Assembly: GCA_944323755.1 (NCBI GenBank)
Contig: CALUTR010000002.1
Span: 186,001 to 250,000, forward strand
DNA from: an uncultured Helicobacteraceae bacterium
GTDB taxonomy: Bacteria > Campylobacterota > Campylobacteria > Campylobacterales > Helicobacteraceae
DNA length: 64,000 nt
Direction of reading: 5' to 3'
Shown here piece after piece: positions 38,166 to 46,463 of this stretch. Position numbers and translations under genes: made by a program. Positions within the stretch are counted from its first letter, which is position 1; each line of letters opens with the position of its first letter. The notes below the pieces were generated by a model that was not told the DNA's origin, did not search any database, and worked only from the letters and a program-made list of their open reading frames with translations.

Positions 38166-38850
38166 AACAATAGCCCTTATTATGACTATTTATAATTTTA
38201 TCTCTACCTATTATCTTTCTAAGATTTTTTATATATGCTCTAAGGCTCAATTCACTTGGCTCTTGGTCTAGCTCCCATAATTCATCAAAAATCACACTTT
38301 GTGATACATAGGAATTAACATTTTGTAATAAAAGATTTAGCAATAAACTTTCTTTTTGTGTAAGTGAAACAAGCTTATCATCTTGATATAGCATTTTTGA
38401 TACAAAATAAAACTTTAATCCATTGCCAAAATCTTCATATTCATCTATGCGACTTTGAAAAACCCGCTTCAACAATGTTTCTATTCTTAATTTTAGCTCC
38501 AATAATTCAAATGGTTTTTTTAAAAAATCATCACAGCCAACAATATATCCACTTTGAATATCTTGAATGCTAGATAATGAAGTAATAAATATGCAAGGCG
38601 TAGTTTTATTTGCTTCTCTTAAGGCTTTTAGCAATCCAAATCCTGGAAGATATGAAGTTTGAGAAAAATCATCACCTTCAGGCACTTTTACATCTAAGAG
38701 CCAAATATCAAATTGTTTTTCATATGCAAGATTAAGAGCACTGCTTGCATTATCACAATGAACAACCTCAAATCCTTGTTCAATCAAAAATTCACATATT
38801 ATTTCAGATAGTATAAAATCATCTTCTAACAACAGAATCTTTGCTGCCAT
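38155..38850 (-). CDS. OmpR-family response regulator
   Basis: Receiver domain (residues 1-120) with phospho-acceptor aspartate in WLLDVKVPEG and the conserved lysine in FLKKPFE, followed by an OmpR-type winged helix ending in YIKNLRKIIGRDKIINSHNKGYCYV. Pairs with the overlapping histidine kinase. Possible targets are its own operon and the DUF1104-type gene upstream, which has an inverted repeat at its promoter. The group resembles CrdR/CprR, by inference. Confidence 0.92.
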   Translation of the reverse strand: MAAKILLLEDDFILSEIICEFLIEQGFEVVHCDNASSALNLAYEKQFDIWLLDVKVPEGDDFSQTSYLPGFGLLKALREANKTTPCIFITSLSSIQDIQSGYIVGCDDFLKKPFELLELKLRIETLLKRVFQSRIDEYEDFGNGLKFYFVSKMLYQDDKLVSLTQKESLLLNLLLQNVNSYVSQSVIFDELWELDQEPSELSLRAYIKNLRKIIGRDKIINSHNKGYCYVR

Positions 38851-38894
38851 TTATTCTCCAAAATAATTAAATTAAATGCAAATCATATCAGATT

Positions 38895-39215
38895 CTACTC
38901 ATTTACATAAACTTCTATGCCATATGAGGTGGCTTTCTCTAATAGTTTTAAAAACAAAGAGATACTCATATTGTTATAGTCATTTTTATGAAACAAAAAA
39001 TTATGCACATTTTTGTATTTAACAACTAATTCATAATCATTAGAATCTAAATAATTCAACATACCATCAAGTGTAGTGCTATTTACATTAAATCTTTTGT
39101 TAAAAATTTTAATCAAATTCTTATATATTGTATCGCCTAGATTCTGTAAATACAAAACTGACATATTAGAATTAATTTCACACTTCAATAAATGGCTCTT
39201 AAATACAATAATCAT
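38895..39215 (-). CDS. Small protein, possibly barstar-like
   Basis: About 106 residues from the ATG at 39215, which has GAGG six bases upstream (a TTG four codons earlier lacks a site). The layout, helix then TLDGMLNYLDSNDYELVVKYKNV then FLKLLEKATSYGIEVYVNE, resembles barstar (NLDALWDAL...PLVLEW...VFREAKAEGADITI), the inhibitor of barnase-type RNases. The similarity is weak and judged by eye. No RNase toxin gene is nearby. It lies 44 nt upstream of the response regulator and 26 nt after the DUF1104-type gene. Confidence 0.5.
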   Translation of the reverse strand: MIIVFKSHLLKCEINSNMSVLYLQNLGDTIYKNLIKIFNKRFNVNSTTLDGMLNYLDSNDYELVVKYKNVHNFLFHKNDYNNMSISLFLKLLEKATSYGIEVYVNE

Positions 39216-39241
39216 AATCCACCTCAAATTACAATATAAAT

Positions 39242-39655
39242 CTATGGTTTTGGAGATGGTTTTTGCCCTCTGTGAGCATCTTTTCCATTTGGCTTTCCTG
39301 GCTTACGACCCATATCGTGATGTGGTTTTGGGCAAGATTTTGGATCATCTTTACATTGCTTTTTCATAGCATCAAAAATTGCTTTTTTTCTAAGTTCTAG
39401 ATCTTTTATTTTCATATTATCATAGACTTTATCTTCTTGCTCTCTTATTTTATCTCTAAATTCTTTGGCTTCTTTTCTTGTCATTTCATTTATGCGTCTT
39501 TCAATCTCTTTATTATAATCTAGCACATCATTTGGCTCAACAATACCAGATAACTGCACTAATTCATCATTTGTTTTTTTACTAAAATCAGCCCCAAAAA
39601 CAACTCCGCTTAAAATAAAACTTCCAATTAAACCAATTTTAACTATTTTGCACAT
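39242..39655 (-). CDS. DUF1104-family periplasmic protein
   Basis: Signal peptide (KIVKIGLIGSFILSGVVFGAD) and a helical body with the DUF1104 pattern KKTNDELVQLSG.V...DVLDYNKEIERRI. The tail is rich in Pro, Lys, Gly and His with two cysteines (KQCKDDPKSC), which might bind metal. Function is unknown. I take the ATG at 39655, with GGAG eight bases upstream; a TTG two codons earlier is less likely. It heads the group that leads to the two-component system, and an inverted repeat lies upstream. Confidence 0.75.
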   Translation of the reverse strand: MCKIVKIGLIGSFILSGVVFGADFSKKTNDELVQLSGIVEPNDVLDYNKEIERRINEMTRKEAKEFRDKIREQEDKVYDNMKIKDLELRKKAIFDAMKKQCKDDPKSCPKPHHDMGRKPGKPNGKDAHRGQKPSPKP

Positions 39656-39683
39656 ATGCAAATCTCCTTATAAAAAATTTAAA

Positions 39684-39708
39684 ATATCCAAGAAGTCATT
39701 TTGGATAT
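39684..39708. promoter_or_regulatory. Inverted repeat between DUF1104 gene and fcl
   Basis: ATATCCAA and TTGGATAT, nine bases apart, lie about 30 nt upstream of the DUF1104-type start. A site like this could bind the response regulator encoded downstream; nothing here proves it. Confidence 0.4.
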
Positions 39709-39760
39709 TAAAATATTAAATTTCAAATGTGTAATATTTGTGAAATAAATGATCTTGTTT

Positions 39761-39766
39761 TATAAT
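39761..39766 (+). promoter_or_regulatory. -10 box for fcl
   Basis: TATAAT in GTTTTATAATGCG, with a leader of about 30 nt before the preferred fcl start. Confidence 0.6.
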
Positions 39767-39800
39767 GCGAAGTTTTAAATGTAACTATTTGGAGATAATA

Positions 39801-40838
39801 ATGAATCTAGATTCTAATGTTTTTATAGCTGGACATAAGGGCTTAGTAGGTAGCTCAATACTTGAAGTGTTACAAACAAAAGGCTATAAAAATATCATTA
39901 CAAAAAGTAAAAACGAGCTTGATTTAAGAGATTCTGCTATGGTAGAAGATTTTTTTAAAATAAATAAAATTGATGTAGTATTATTAGCTGCTGCAAAAGT
40001 CGGTGGAATTATGGCAAACAACACATTTCGCGCTGATTTTATATTTGAAAATTTAGCAATCCAAAACAACATCATACATAATGCATATAAATATGGGGTC
40101 AAAAAGTTACTATTTCTTGGTTCAAGCTGTATATATCCTAAATTATGCCCACAACCAATAAAAGAAGATTATCTACTAAATGGCGAACTAGAATATACAA
40201 ACGAACCATATGCAATAGCAAAAATTGCTGGATTAAAAATGTGTGAATCTTACGCTTTGCAATACCAATGCAATTTCATATCAGTAATGCCTACGAATCT
40301 ATATGGCATAAATGATAATTTTGATTTATATCATTCACATGTACTGCCAGCTTTAATTAGAAAAATGTATCTAGCAAAATGCTTACAAGAAGATGATATA
40401 GATTCTGTAATTAAGAATCTTGGTAAAAACTATAAAAACATCCTAAAAGAATTTGGAATCTCAAAAAATAGTATTACTATTTGGGGTAGCGGCAATGTAA
40501 GAAGAGAGTTTTTACATTCTATAGATATGGCTAAGGCTTGTGTATTTATAATGGAAAATATAAATTTCAAGGATTTAATAAATAATCAAGATAAAAATAT
40601 CAGAAATACACATATCAATATAGGATATGGAAGCGATATAAGCATAAAAGAATTAGCATTTTTGATCAAAAATATTATTGGTTTTAATGGAGATATTGTA
40701 TTTGATACTACAAAACCAGATGGCACACCACAAAAATTGCTAGATATTTCAAAACTACAGAATCTAGGATTCAAACCAAGTATAAAATTAGAAGATGGGA
40801 TAAAAGAAGTATATTTGCACTACAAAGCAAGGGCATAA
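39801..40838 (+). CDS. fcl: GDP-L-fucose synthase
   Basis: Converts GDP-4-keto-6-deoxymannose to GDP-L-fucose, a sugar donor for LPS. Short-chain dehydrogenase fold: nucleotide loop GHKGLVGS near residue 11, SSCIYP and the YAIAK catalytic pair. The ATG at 39801 has GGAG eight bases upstream; an ATG 12 codons earlier has no site and would overlap the promoter. No gmd gene is in the window. The sugar could serve the glycosyltransferases on the opposite strand. Confidence 0.95.
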   Translation: MNLDSNVFIAGHKGLVGSSILEVLQTKGYKNIITKSKNELDLRDSAMVEDFFKINKIDVVLLAAAKVGGIMANNTFRADFIFENLAIQNNIIHNAYKYGVKKLLFLGSSCIYPKLCPQPIKEDYLLNGELEYTNEPYAIAKIAGLKMCESYALQYQCNFISVMPTNLYGINDNFDLYHSHVLPALIRKMYLAKCLQEDDIDSVIKNLGKNYKNILKEFGISKNSITIWGSGNVRREFLHSIDMAKACVFIMENINFKDLINNQDKNIRNTHINIGYGSDISIKELAFLIKNIIGFNGDIVFDTTKPDGTPQKLLDISKLQNLGFKPSIKLEDGIKEVYLHYKARA

Positions 40839-40844
40839 GCCCTT
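40829..40844. terminator. Hairpin at end of fcl
   Basis: AAGGGC, loop ATAA, GCCCTT; the fcl stop codon lies in the loop. It separates fcl from the convergent outer membrane protein gene. The T-run is poor on both strands. Confidence 0.45.
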
Positions 40845-40848
40845 AACA

Positions 40849-41547
40849 TCAAAAGATATATCTATATCCAATTGTTATTGTTCCATTTAGTTTGATATTA
40901 GATTTTAACTCTGGCTCTTTTATAACATTTTTATATAAATCAGTTGTGCCATAAACTTTATATGGAGTGAATTTATATCCTAACTCTATTTGATGGCTTC
41001 CTAGAATCATTGCCTGCAAACCAACATTATAAACAAGTCCATCGCCAGATATATTTTTGATTTTACCACTTACATCAATACCACCCATTTGATTAGACAA
41101 AATATCAATTTTTGTATCTTTAAATTTTGCATATTCATACCCAATACCTACAAAAGCACCCATTCCAAATACATCTACAAAGTCTATTTTAAACAACAAA
41201 TCTACATTAGCCCCTAAATTATAACCATTATAGTTAGCTTCTCCAATAGCTTTTATTGTATTAAATCCTCCAGCTTGAGATATTGTAGTTTCTCTTGTTA
41301 TTTCAATAAGATTAGCACTTCCATATGCTCTAAGTCCAATAAATCCAAAGTATTGCTGATAGCCCAATTTTAATCCATATATAGGACTAACTTTTCCAAC
41401 ATTAGAAACATCTCCTGCACTAGATTTTATAAAATCTTTATTACTAAAAGATGCTCCAACATCAGCACCGATAAATACACCGCTCTTAGCATAAACAAAA
41501 ATGCTTGTAAACACTACAAATAAAGGGGCTAAAAGTATTTTTTTCAT
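40849..41547 (-). CDS. Helicobacter-type outer membrane beta-barrel protein
   Basis: Signal peptide (KKILLAPLFVVFTSIFVYA) followed by a small barrel: alternating hydrophobic strands such as SGVFIGADVGASF, PIYGLKLGYQQYFGFIGLRAYGSA and the terminal TITIGYRYIF, ending in Phe as outer membrane proteins do. It belongs to the small outer-membrane proteins common in Helicobacter; ligand unknown. The broken gene next to the CRISPR array belongs to the same broad class. Confidence 0.85.
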   Translation of the reverse strand: MKKILLAPLFVVFTSIFVYAKSGVFIGADVGASFSNKDFIKSSAGDVSNVGKVSPIYGLKLGYQQYFGFIGLRAYGSANLIEITRETTISQAGGFNTIKAIGEANYNGYNLGANVDLLFKIDFVDVFGMGAFVGIGYEYAKFKDTKIDILSNQMGGIDVSGKIKNISGDGLVYNVGLQAMILGSHQIELGYKFTPYKVYGTTDLYKNVIKEPELKSNIKLNGTITIGYRYIF

Positions 41548-41649
41548 TATATATCCTTCAATTTTTTAGTCAAGTTTTTATAATAACATTATTTTGTGAT
41601 AAATATTTCAAGATTAAATAAATTTAAAGACATTTTTAATCATAATAGC

Positions 41650-41855
41650 GCCTGCCTAAATGGTGCGCTTTTCTGTTATAAATTGCAAGTCCGATAAAGT
41701 ATATTTTTAGAATCTTGTAGTCATTTACATGTGATGATGTTTCTGCTATTAAATACTTGAATGTATTTAGGATTTGTCGCCTACGTAAGTGCTCAGAATC
41801 TAGGTTTAGTATCTCAGATTGGGGGCTAGACAATTTTAAGTAACGCCCATTTGGG
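41650..41855 (+). ncRNA. Structured RNA upstream of purD (purD motif / 6S RNA candidate)
   Basis: The 340-nt gap before purD holds nested complementary segments that would fold into one long rod: AAATGG-GCG (41658-41667) with CGCCCATTT (41844-41852), TAAATTG (41679-41685) with CAATTTTA (41831-41838), AGTCC with GGGCT, and an apical AAATAC/GTATTT stem (41731-41748). A CATAAT -10 (41641-41646) would start it near 41653. Weinberg and co-workers described a conserved 'purD' RNA motif at this position in Campylobacterota, and the epsilonproteobacterial 6S RNA has been placed there; I recall this from literature. Strand is uncertain, as the complement folds too; a 65-codon TTG frame on the minus strand also exists. 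Confidence 0.5.
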
Positions 41856-41890
41856 TATATTCTAAAATTTAAAATAACGAAGGTTTGAAT

Positions 41891-43156
41891 TTGAAAATTT
41901 TAATCATTGGAAGTGGAGCAAGGGAATATAGTATTGCCTTAAGTTTATTAAATGATATTAGATTAAGTCAGCTTTATTTTTGTCCTGGTAATGGTGCTAC
42001 AAACGAATTAGGTGAAAATATCGATATAAAAGGTAATGATGAAATAGTTGCTTTTTGTATCAATAATAACATATCTCTTGTCATTATTGGACCTGAAGCA
42101 CCACTTATTTCAGGATTAAGCAACAAACTAAGAGAAAACAATATACGAGTTTTTGGTCCAAGCAAAGAAGCTGCGATGCTTGAAGGATCAAAAATCTTTA
42201 TGAAAAATATATTAAAAAAATATAACATAAACACAGCAAGGTTTATTAGCGGAAATAATAAAGATGAGCTATATCAATTTATAGATAATTTAAATGATCA
42301 AAAAGTCGTATTAAAAGCAGATGGTTTATGCGCTGGTAAAGGCGTAATTATAGCAAACAAAGATGAAGCAAAAGACATATTAGATGATATGCTTAGCGGA
42401 ATCTCATTTGGAGAAGCTGGCAAAAATGTTGTGATTGAAGAATGTTTAAATGGCTTTGAGTTATCTATATTTGCTATATGTGATGGTGATGATTTTATTA
42501 TATTACCAAGCGCACAAGATCATAAAAGATTATTAGATGATGATATAGGTCCAAATACAGGTGGTATGGGGGCATATAGCCCAACACCACTATGCAGTGA
42601 TAAATTACTAAATGATATAAAACAAGAAATTATAAAGCCCACTTTAGATGCATTAAAAGAAGAGGGGGCAGAATTTAGCGGTGTGCTATTTTGTGGAATA
42701 ATGGTGGTAGATAACAAACCTTATGTTTTAGAATTTAATGTTAGATTTGGTGATCCAGAATGTGAGGTTATACTTCCTCTATTAAAAACACCGCTTCTTG
42801 ATATTATTAATGCCAGCATTGATAAGAAGATTAAAAATTTTAAATATGAGATTCTAGATAAAAGTTGTGTTGGTGTCGTAGTAGCATCAAAAAACTATCC
42901 ATTTAAAACATCACCAAAAGAAGAAATAAAATACTCAAAAGTCAATTTTTTAAGTAATCAATTATCACATATATCATTTGCAGGTGTTAGCAATATAGAT
43001 GGAAAACTATATGCAAATGGTGGAAGGGTATTTGTAGCAGTTGGCATAGGAGATAATATAATAGAAGCAAAGCAAAATGCATATCAATTAATAGAAAATA
43101 TAAGTTTTCAAGATATGCAATTTAGAAGCGATATTGCAAACAAGGCTTTGAAATAA
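41891..43156 (+). CDS. purD: Phosphoribosylamine--glycine ligase
   Basis: Second step of purine synthesis, giving GAR from phosphoribosylamine, glycine and ATP. ATP-grasp enzyme: MKILIIGSGAREYSIALSL, then GPEAPL, GLCAGKGVI, EECLNGFELS, PNTGGMGAYSP and FNVRFGDPECEVILPLL. I prefer the TTG at 41891 (AAGG seven bases upstream) over the TTG two codons earlier. It is preceded by the structured RNA and shares its last base with the RDD gene. Confidence 0.97.
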   Translation: MKILIIGSGAREYSIALSLLNDIRLSQLYFCPGNGATNELGENIDIKGNDEIVAFCINNNISLVIIGPEAPLISGLSNKLRENNIRVFGPSKEAAMLEGSKIFMKNILKKYNINTARFISGNNKDELYQFIDNLNDQKVVLKADGLCAGKGVIIANKDEAKDILDDMLSGISFGEAGKNVVIEECLNGFELSIFAICDGDDFIILPSAQDHKRLLDDDIGPNTGGMGAYSPTPLCSDKLLNDIKQEIIKPTLDALKEEGAEFSGVLFCGIMVVDNKPYVLEFNVRFGDPECEVILPLLKTPLLDIINASIDKKIKNFKYEILDKSCVGVVVASKNYPFKTSPKEEIKYSKVNFLSNQLSHISFAGVSNIDGKLYANGGRVFVAVGIGDNIIEAKQNAYQLIENISFQDMQFRSDIANKALK

Positions 43157-43623
43157 TGGATATTCAAGAAACACTAGATAGAGAAGGATTGCATTTAGCA
43201 GAAAATAAAAAAAGAGTGTTAGCATATGTTATTGATGATTTTATAATATCATTTATAATTTTTATAGCATTTTATGAACAATTCATATCATTAAATGAAA
43301 ACATAAAAGCGATACAAAAATTGTCTATAGAACTAATATCTTATATTATGGTGACAACAATTATATACCACACGATATTTACTGCTTTATATGGTGGTAG
43401 CATAGGCAAGATTATTTGTAAAATAAAAGTAATAAGAGTAGATACTCTTGATAAGCCAAACTACATACAATCATTTTATCGATCATTTATTAGAGTAATA
43501 AGTGGGAATCTGGTTCTTTATATACCATTACTCTTTGCCTTTATTGATACATTTAAAAGAGCATTTCATGATATTGCCATACAAACAATAGTAATTGATA
43601 CAAGTATTCCACAAGATATATAA
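43156..43623 (+). CDS. RDD-family membrane protein
   Basis: A 155-residue membrane protein with three hydrophobic segments and the RDD family pattern: RVLAYVIDDFIISF, GGSIGKIICKIKVIRVD and FRRAFHDIA-like ending (FKRAFHDIAIQTIV). Function in this family is poorly known; transport has been proposed for some members. Overlaps purD by one base and is followed by lptD after 2 nt, the recalled H. pylori order HP1218-HP1217-HP1216. Confidence 0.9.
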   Translation: MDIQETLDREGLHLAENKKRVLAYVIDDFIISFIIFIAFYEQFISLNENIKAIQKLSIELISYIMVTTIIYHTIFTALYGGSIGKIICKIKVIRVDTLDKPNYIQSFYRSFIRVISGNLVLYIPLLFAFIDTFKRAFHDIAIQTIVIDTSIPQDI

Positions 43624-43625
43624 TA

Positions 43626-45785
43626 ATGCGAAAAATTTTATTATTCGTTTTATTGTTTAATATTCTATTCGCAGAAACCGCAATAGAACAATATGATGAT
43701 AAAAATAATAAAATTTTTGAACTCTTTGCAGATAATGTAAACTCTATTGATTACACAACTATTATTGCAACTGGAAATGCTGTGATAGTTAGTCAAAATA
43801 TATATGTTATAGCAGATTACATAAAATATGATATTAATAAGCGCGAAGCAAATATATCTGGTAATGTTAAATTTTATAGAGATGGATCATTATTTTCACG
43901 GACACAAAAGGCATTTGTAAGATTTGATGATAATTATTCTGCAATAGAACCATTCTATATACAAGATACAAAAAGTGGCGTTTGGATAAGTGCATCATTT
44001 GCGGAAAATATCGACAATGAATATGAATTAAAAGATGTGATTATGTCTGGTTGTGATATTGATAGCCCTATTTGGCACATAGAGGGGACTTCTGGTTCAT
44101 ACAATAAAGATAGTGCCATTGCAAGCATATGGAATCCAAGAATTTATATAAAAAACATTCCTGTAATGTATTTACCATATATTTTTCTATCCACAAAAAA
44201 TAACAGAACGACAGGATTTTTATATCCAGAGTTTGCTAGCTCATCAATTGATAGTTTTGTATATATTCAGCCATTTTTTCTAGCATTACAAGATTTTTGG
44301 GATATGACTTTTAGCCCACAAGTTAGGACAAGCAGAGGTTTTGGTATAAATACACAAGCAAGATTGATAGATCCATTTGGAGAAATGTTTATTTTAAATG
44401 CAGGAATCTTTTTTAATGGTAATAAATACAAGCAACAATACAAAGTAGAAAATAAAGTTGTATATGGATTCAACTTTTCACATCAAAGACGAAATTTAAT
44501 CAATGAATTTTTAGATTTTGATAGTGATGGTTTATATCTTGATTTTAATTATATGAATGATTTAGATTATATAAGGCTACAAAGCACAAAAGATACAACA
44601 ATAGAAAATAGAATACAAACATCAAAAGCAAATTACTTCTTCACAAAAAATGATAATTATTTTGGATTATATTTTAAATATTTCTTAGATTTATCAAAAT
44701 TAAATAATAATGATACATTTCAAACGCTCCCACATTTTCAATACCATAAATCACTAGAGCAAACTGCGATAAAAAATATTATGTATGCTGTAGATGTAAA
44801 TAGCAAAAATATTGTTCGCTCACTTGGTTTTGGATATATGGATAATGGGATAAATGTCCCATTATTTTTCTCAATACCATTTATTGCAAATTATTTTACT
44901 ATTGGTGCAAATATTGATTTGAATGCAAATGTAATATCACTAAATCATATCAATCAAAAATTAGATTCAAGAAGTAAAAATAGCTCATATTTTGGCATCA
45001 ATTATGGAGCATTTATCACTTCTGATATAGCAAAGCAATATGATAAAGTATTTCATACAATGAGTTTTAAAGCTACATTTTCAAGTCCTTTATATCAATA
45101 TTTTAAAGATGAAAATAATGTATTTAATCCTATACAATCTGGAATCTATGGAAGATTAAGTGACATTGCATCGATGCAGCAACAAATCCAACTTTCATTC
45201 TCCCAATATTTCTTTGGATTAAATGGAGTTGAACTTGTGTATCATAGAATGTATCAAAATATCAATCCTAAAAATAACATTGAAAAACTCTCAAGCCTTA
45301 GGAATGAGTTTGGATTTGCACCAATTGATAATATCGATATTATGACTACTATTTTTTATTCACATCAAAATAAAGATATAGAAGAAGCATCATTATCACT
45401 ACATACTCATTATGCGTATTTCAAAGGAAGCGTAACATATTTTTTAAGAAAAAAATTTGATTATAGAACATATTCAGATACAAGCAAATATACAGAGGAG
45501 ACGGCAAATTTCCTTCGTGTAAAATTAAGCAATGATTTTGGATATTTTGCGCTTTATGGTGATATAGGATATGATTTTAAGCTTAAGTATTTACGAGATT
45601 GGAATATTGTAGTTTCAAAAGATATAAGATGCTTTGGCATTGGACTTAGATTTGCAAATGAAATTGTCCCTATTTTGACAACATCTGGAGCACAAACAAT
45701 AAGAAATCGTTATATAAGCTTAGAATTTCGTTTTGTACCAATTACTGCTACATCAGTATCATATAGATTCAAGGAAAGCAGATGA
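43626..45785 (+). CDS. lptD: LPS-assembly protein LptD
   Basis: Outer membrane barrel that inserts LPS with LptE. Signal peptide, then an N-terminal OstA-type beta-jellyroll (IATGNAVIVSQNIYVIADYIKYD; ANISGNVKFYRDG) and the barrel domain with SIWNPRIYIKNIPVMYLPYIFLST and RTTGFLYPEF, both typical of LptD. It ends in a beta strand (ATSVSYRFKESR). At 719 residues it is normal. No LptE gene is obvious here. The last 4 nt overlap the next gene. Confidence 0.95.
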   Translation: MRKILLFVLLFNILFAETAIEQYDDKNNKIFELFADNVNSIDYTTIIATGNAVIVSQNIYVIADYIKYDINKREANISGNVKFYRDGSLFSRTQKAFVRFDDNYSAIEPFYIQDTKSGVWISASFAENIDNEYELKDVIMSGCDIDSPIWHIEGTSGSYNKDSAIASIWNPRIYIKNIPVMYLPYIFLSTKNNRTTGFLYPEFASSSIDSFVYIQPFFLALQDFWDMTFSPQVRTSRGFGINTQARLIDPFGEMFILNAGIFFNGNKYKQQYKVENKVVYGFNFSHQRRNLINEFLDFDSDGLYLDFNYMNDLDYIRLQSTKDTTIENRIQTSKANYFFTKNDNYFGLYFKYFLDLSKLNNNDTFQTLPHFQYHKSLEQTAIKNIMYAVDVNSKNIVRSLGFGYMDNGINVPLFFSIPFIANYFTIGANIDLNANVISLNHINQKLDSRSKNSSYFGINYGAFITSDIAKQYDKVFHTMSFKATFSSPLYQYFKDENNVFNPIQSGIYGRLSDIASMQQQIQLSFSQYFFGLNGVELVYHRMYQNINPKNNIEKLSSLRNEFGFAPIDNIDIMTTIFYSHQNKDIEEASLSLHTHYAYFKGSVTYFLRKKFDYRTYSDTSKYTEETANFLRVKLSNDFGYFALYGDIGYDFKLKYLRDWNIVVSKDIRCFGIGLRFANEIVPILTTSGAQTIRNRYISLEFRFVPITATSVSYRFKESR

Positions 45786-46453
45786 TAGATAAAATTTATG
45801 AACCATTCAATGATCGATATGATGCGCTAAATAAACTATTAGATATTATTCCTATGAAGAATCTAATAAAAGATAATACGCTGCTTATTGCAATTAGCGC
45901 TGGTGGATTATTGTTTGCAAATGAAATATGCAAAAAAACAAATCTATCACTTGATTTTTTATTTACAGAGCCTATTTTTGCACCTAAGAATCCTGATTGC
46001 AAAATCGCAATTGTAAGCGAAACTATGGATATAGCAATCAATGAAACCCTAGTTAATGCATTTGACATATCATATGACTTTATCTATGGTGAAGCACAAA
46101 GAAAATATGAAGAAAAGATTCTGCCTGATATTTACAAATACAGAAAAGGCGAAAACATAAGCTCACTTAATAAAAAAAATATACTAATCATTGATGAAGG
46201 TATAGAAACTGGTCTTTCAATCAACATTGCAATCAAAAGTTGCATTAAAAAAGGTGTAAATGGTATTATGGTGGCTGCACCTGTAATTAGTGATGATGTA
46301 ACACTATTTCTTGATGAATGTGCAGATATAGTATATAGCGTATATCGCCCAAAGCATTTCGTAAATACAAAGCATTACTTTAAAAACATAGAAAAAATAG
46401 ATTCATCTATTATTATTGATATTTTAGATAAATCACTATCAAAATCAACATAA
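45782..46453 (+). CDS. Phosphoribosyltransferase-domain protein
   Basis: The PRPP loop is recognised in ILIIDEGIETGLSINIAIKSC (VDDGIATG-like, with Glu replacing one Asp and Glu-Thr for Ala-Thr). The rest follows the type I PRTase order, with a flexible loop region and the C-terminal VVAAPVI.-like segment GIMVAAPVISDD. Substrate is unknown. It overlaps lptD by 4 nt and precedes pnp, the place of H. pylori HP1214. Confidence 0.85.
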   Translation: MIDKIYEPFNDRYDALNKLLDIIPMKNLIKDNTLLIAISAGGLLFANEICKKTNLSLDFLFTEPIFAPKNPDCKIAIVSETMDIAINETLVNAFDISYDFIYGEAQRKYEEKILPDIYKYRKGENISSLNKKNILIIDEGIETGLSINIAIKSCIKKGVNGIMVAAPVISDDVTLFLDECADIVYSVYRPKHFVNTKHYFKNIEKIDSSIIIDILDKSLSKST

Positions 46454-46463
46454 AAGGCTAACA

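Noticed and set aside
41636..41833. 65-codon minus-strand frame upstream of purD
   Set aside because: TTG start without ribosome binding site, and the sequence is better explained by the structured RNA; kept as an alternative.
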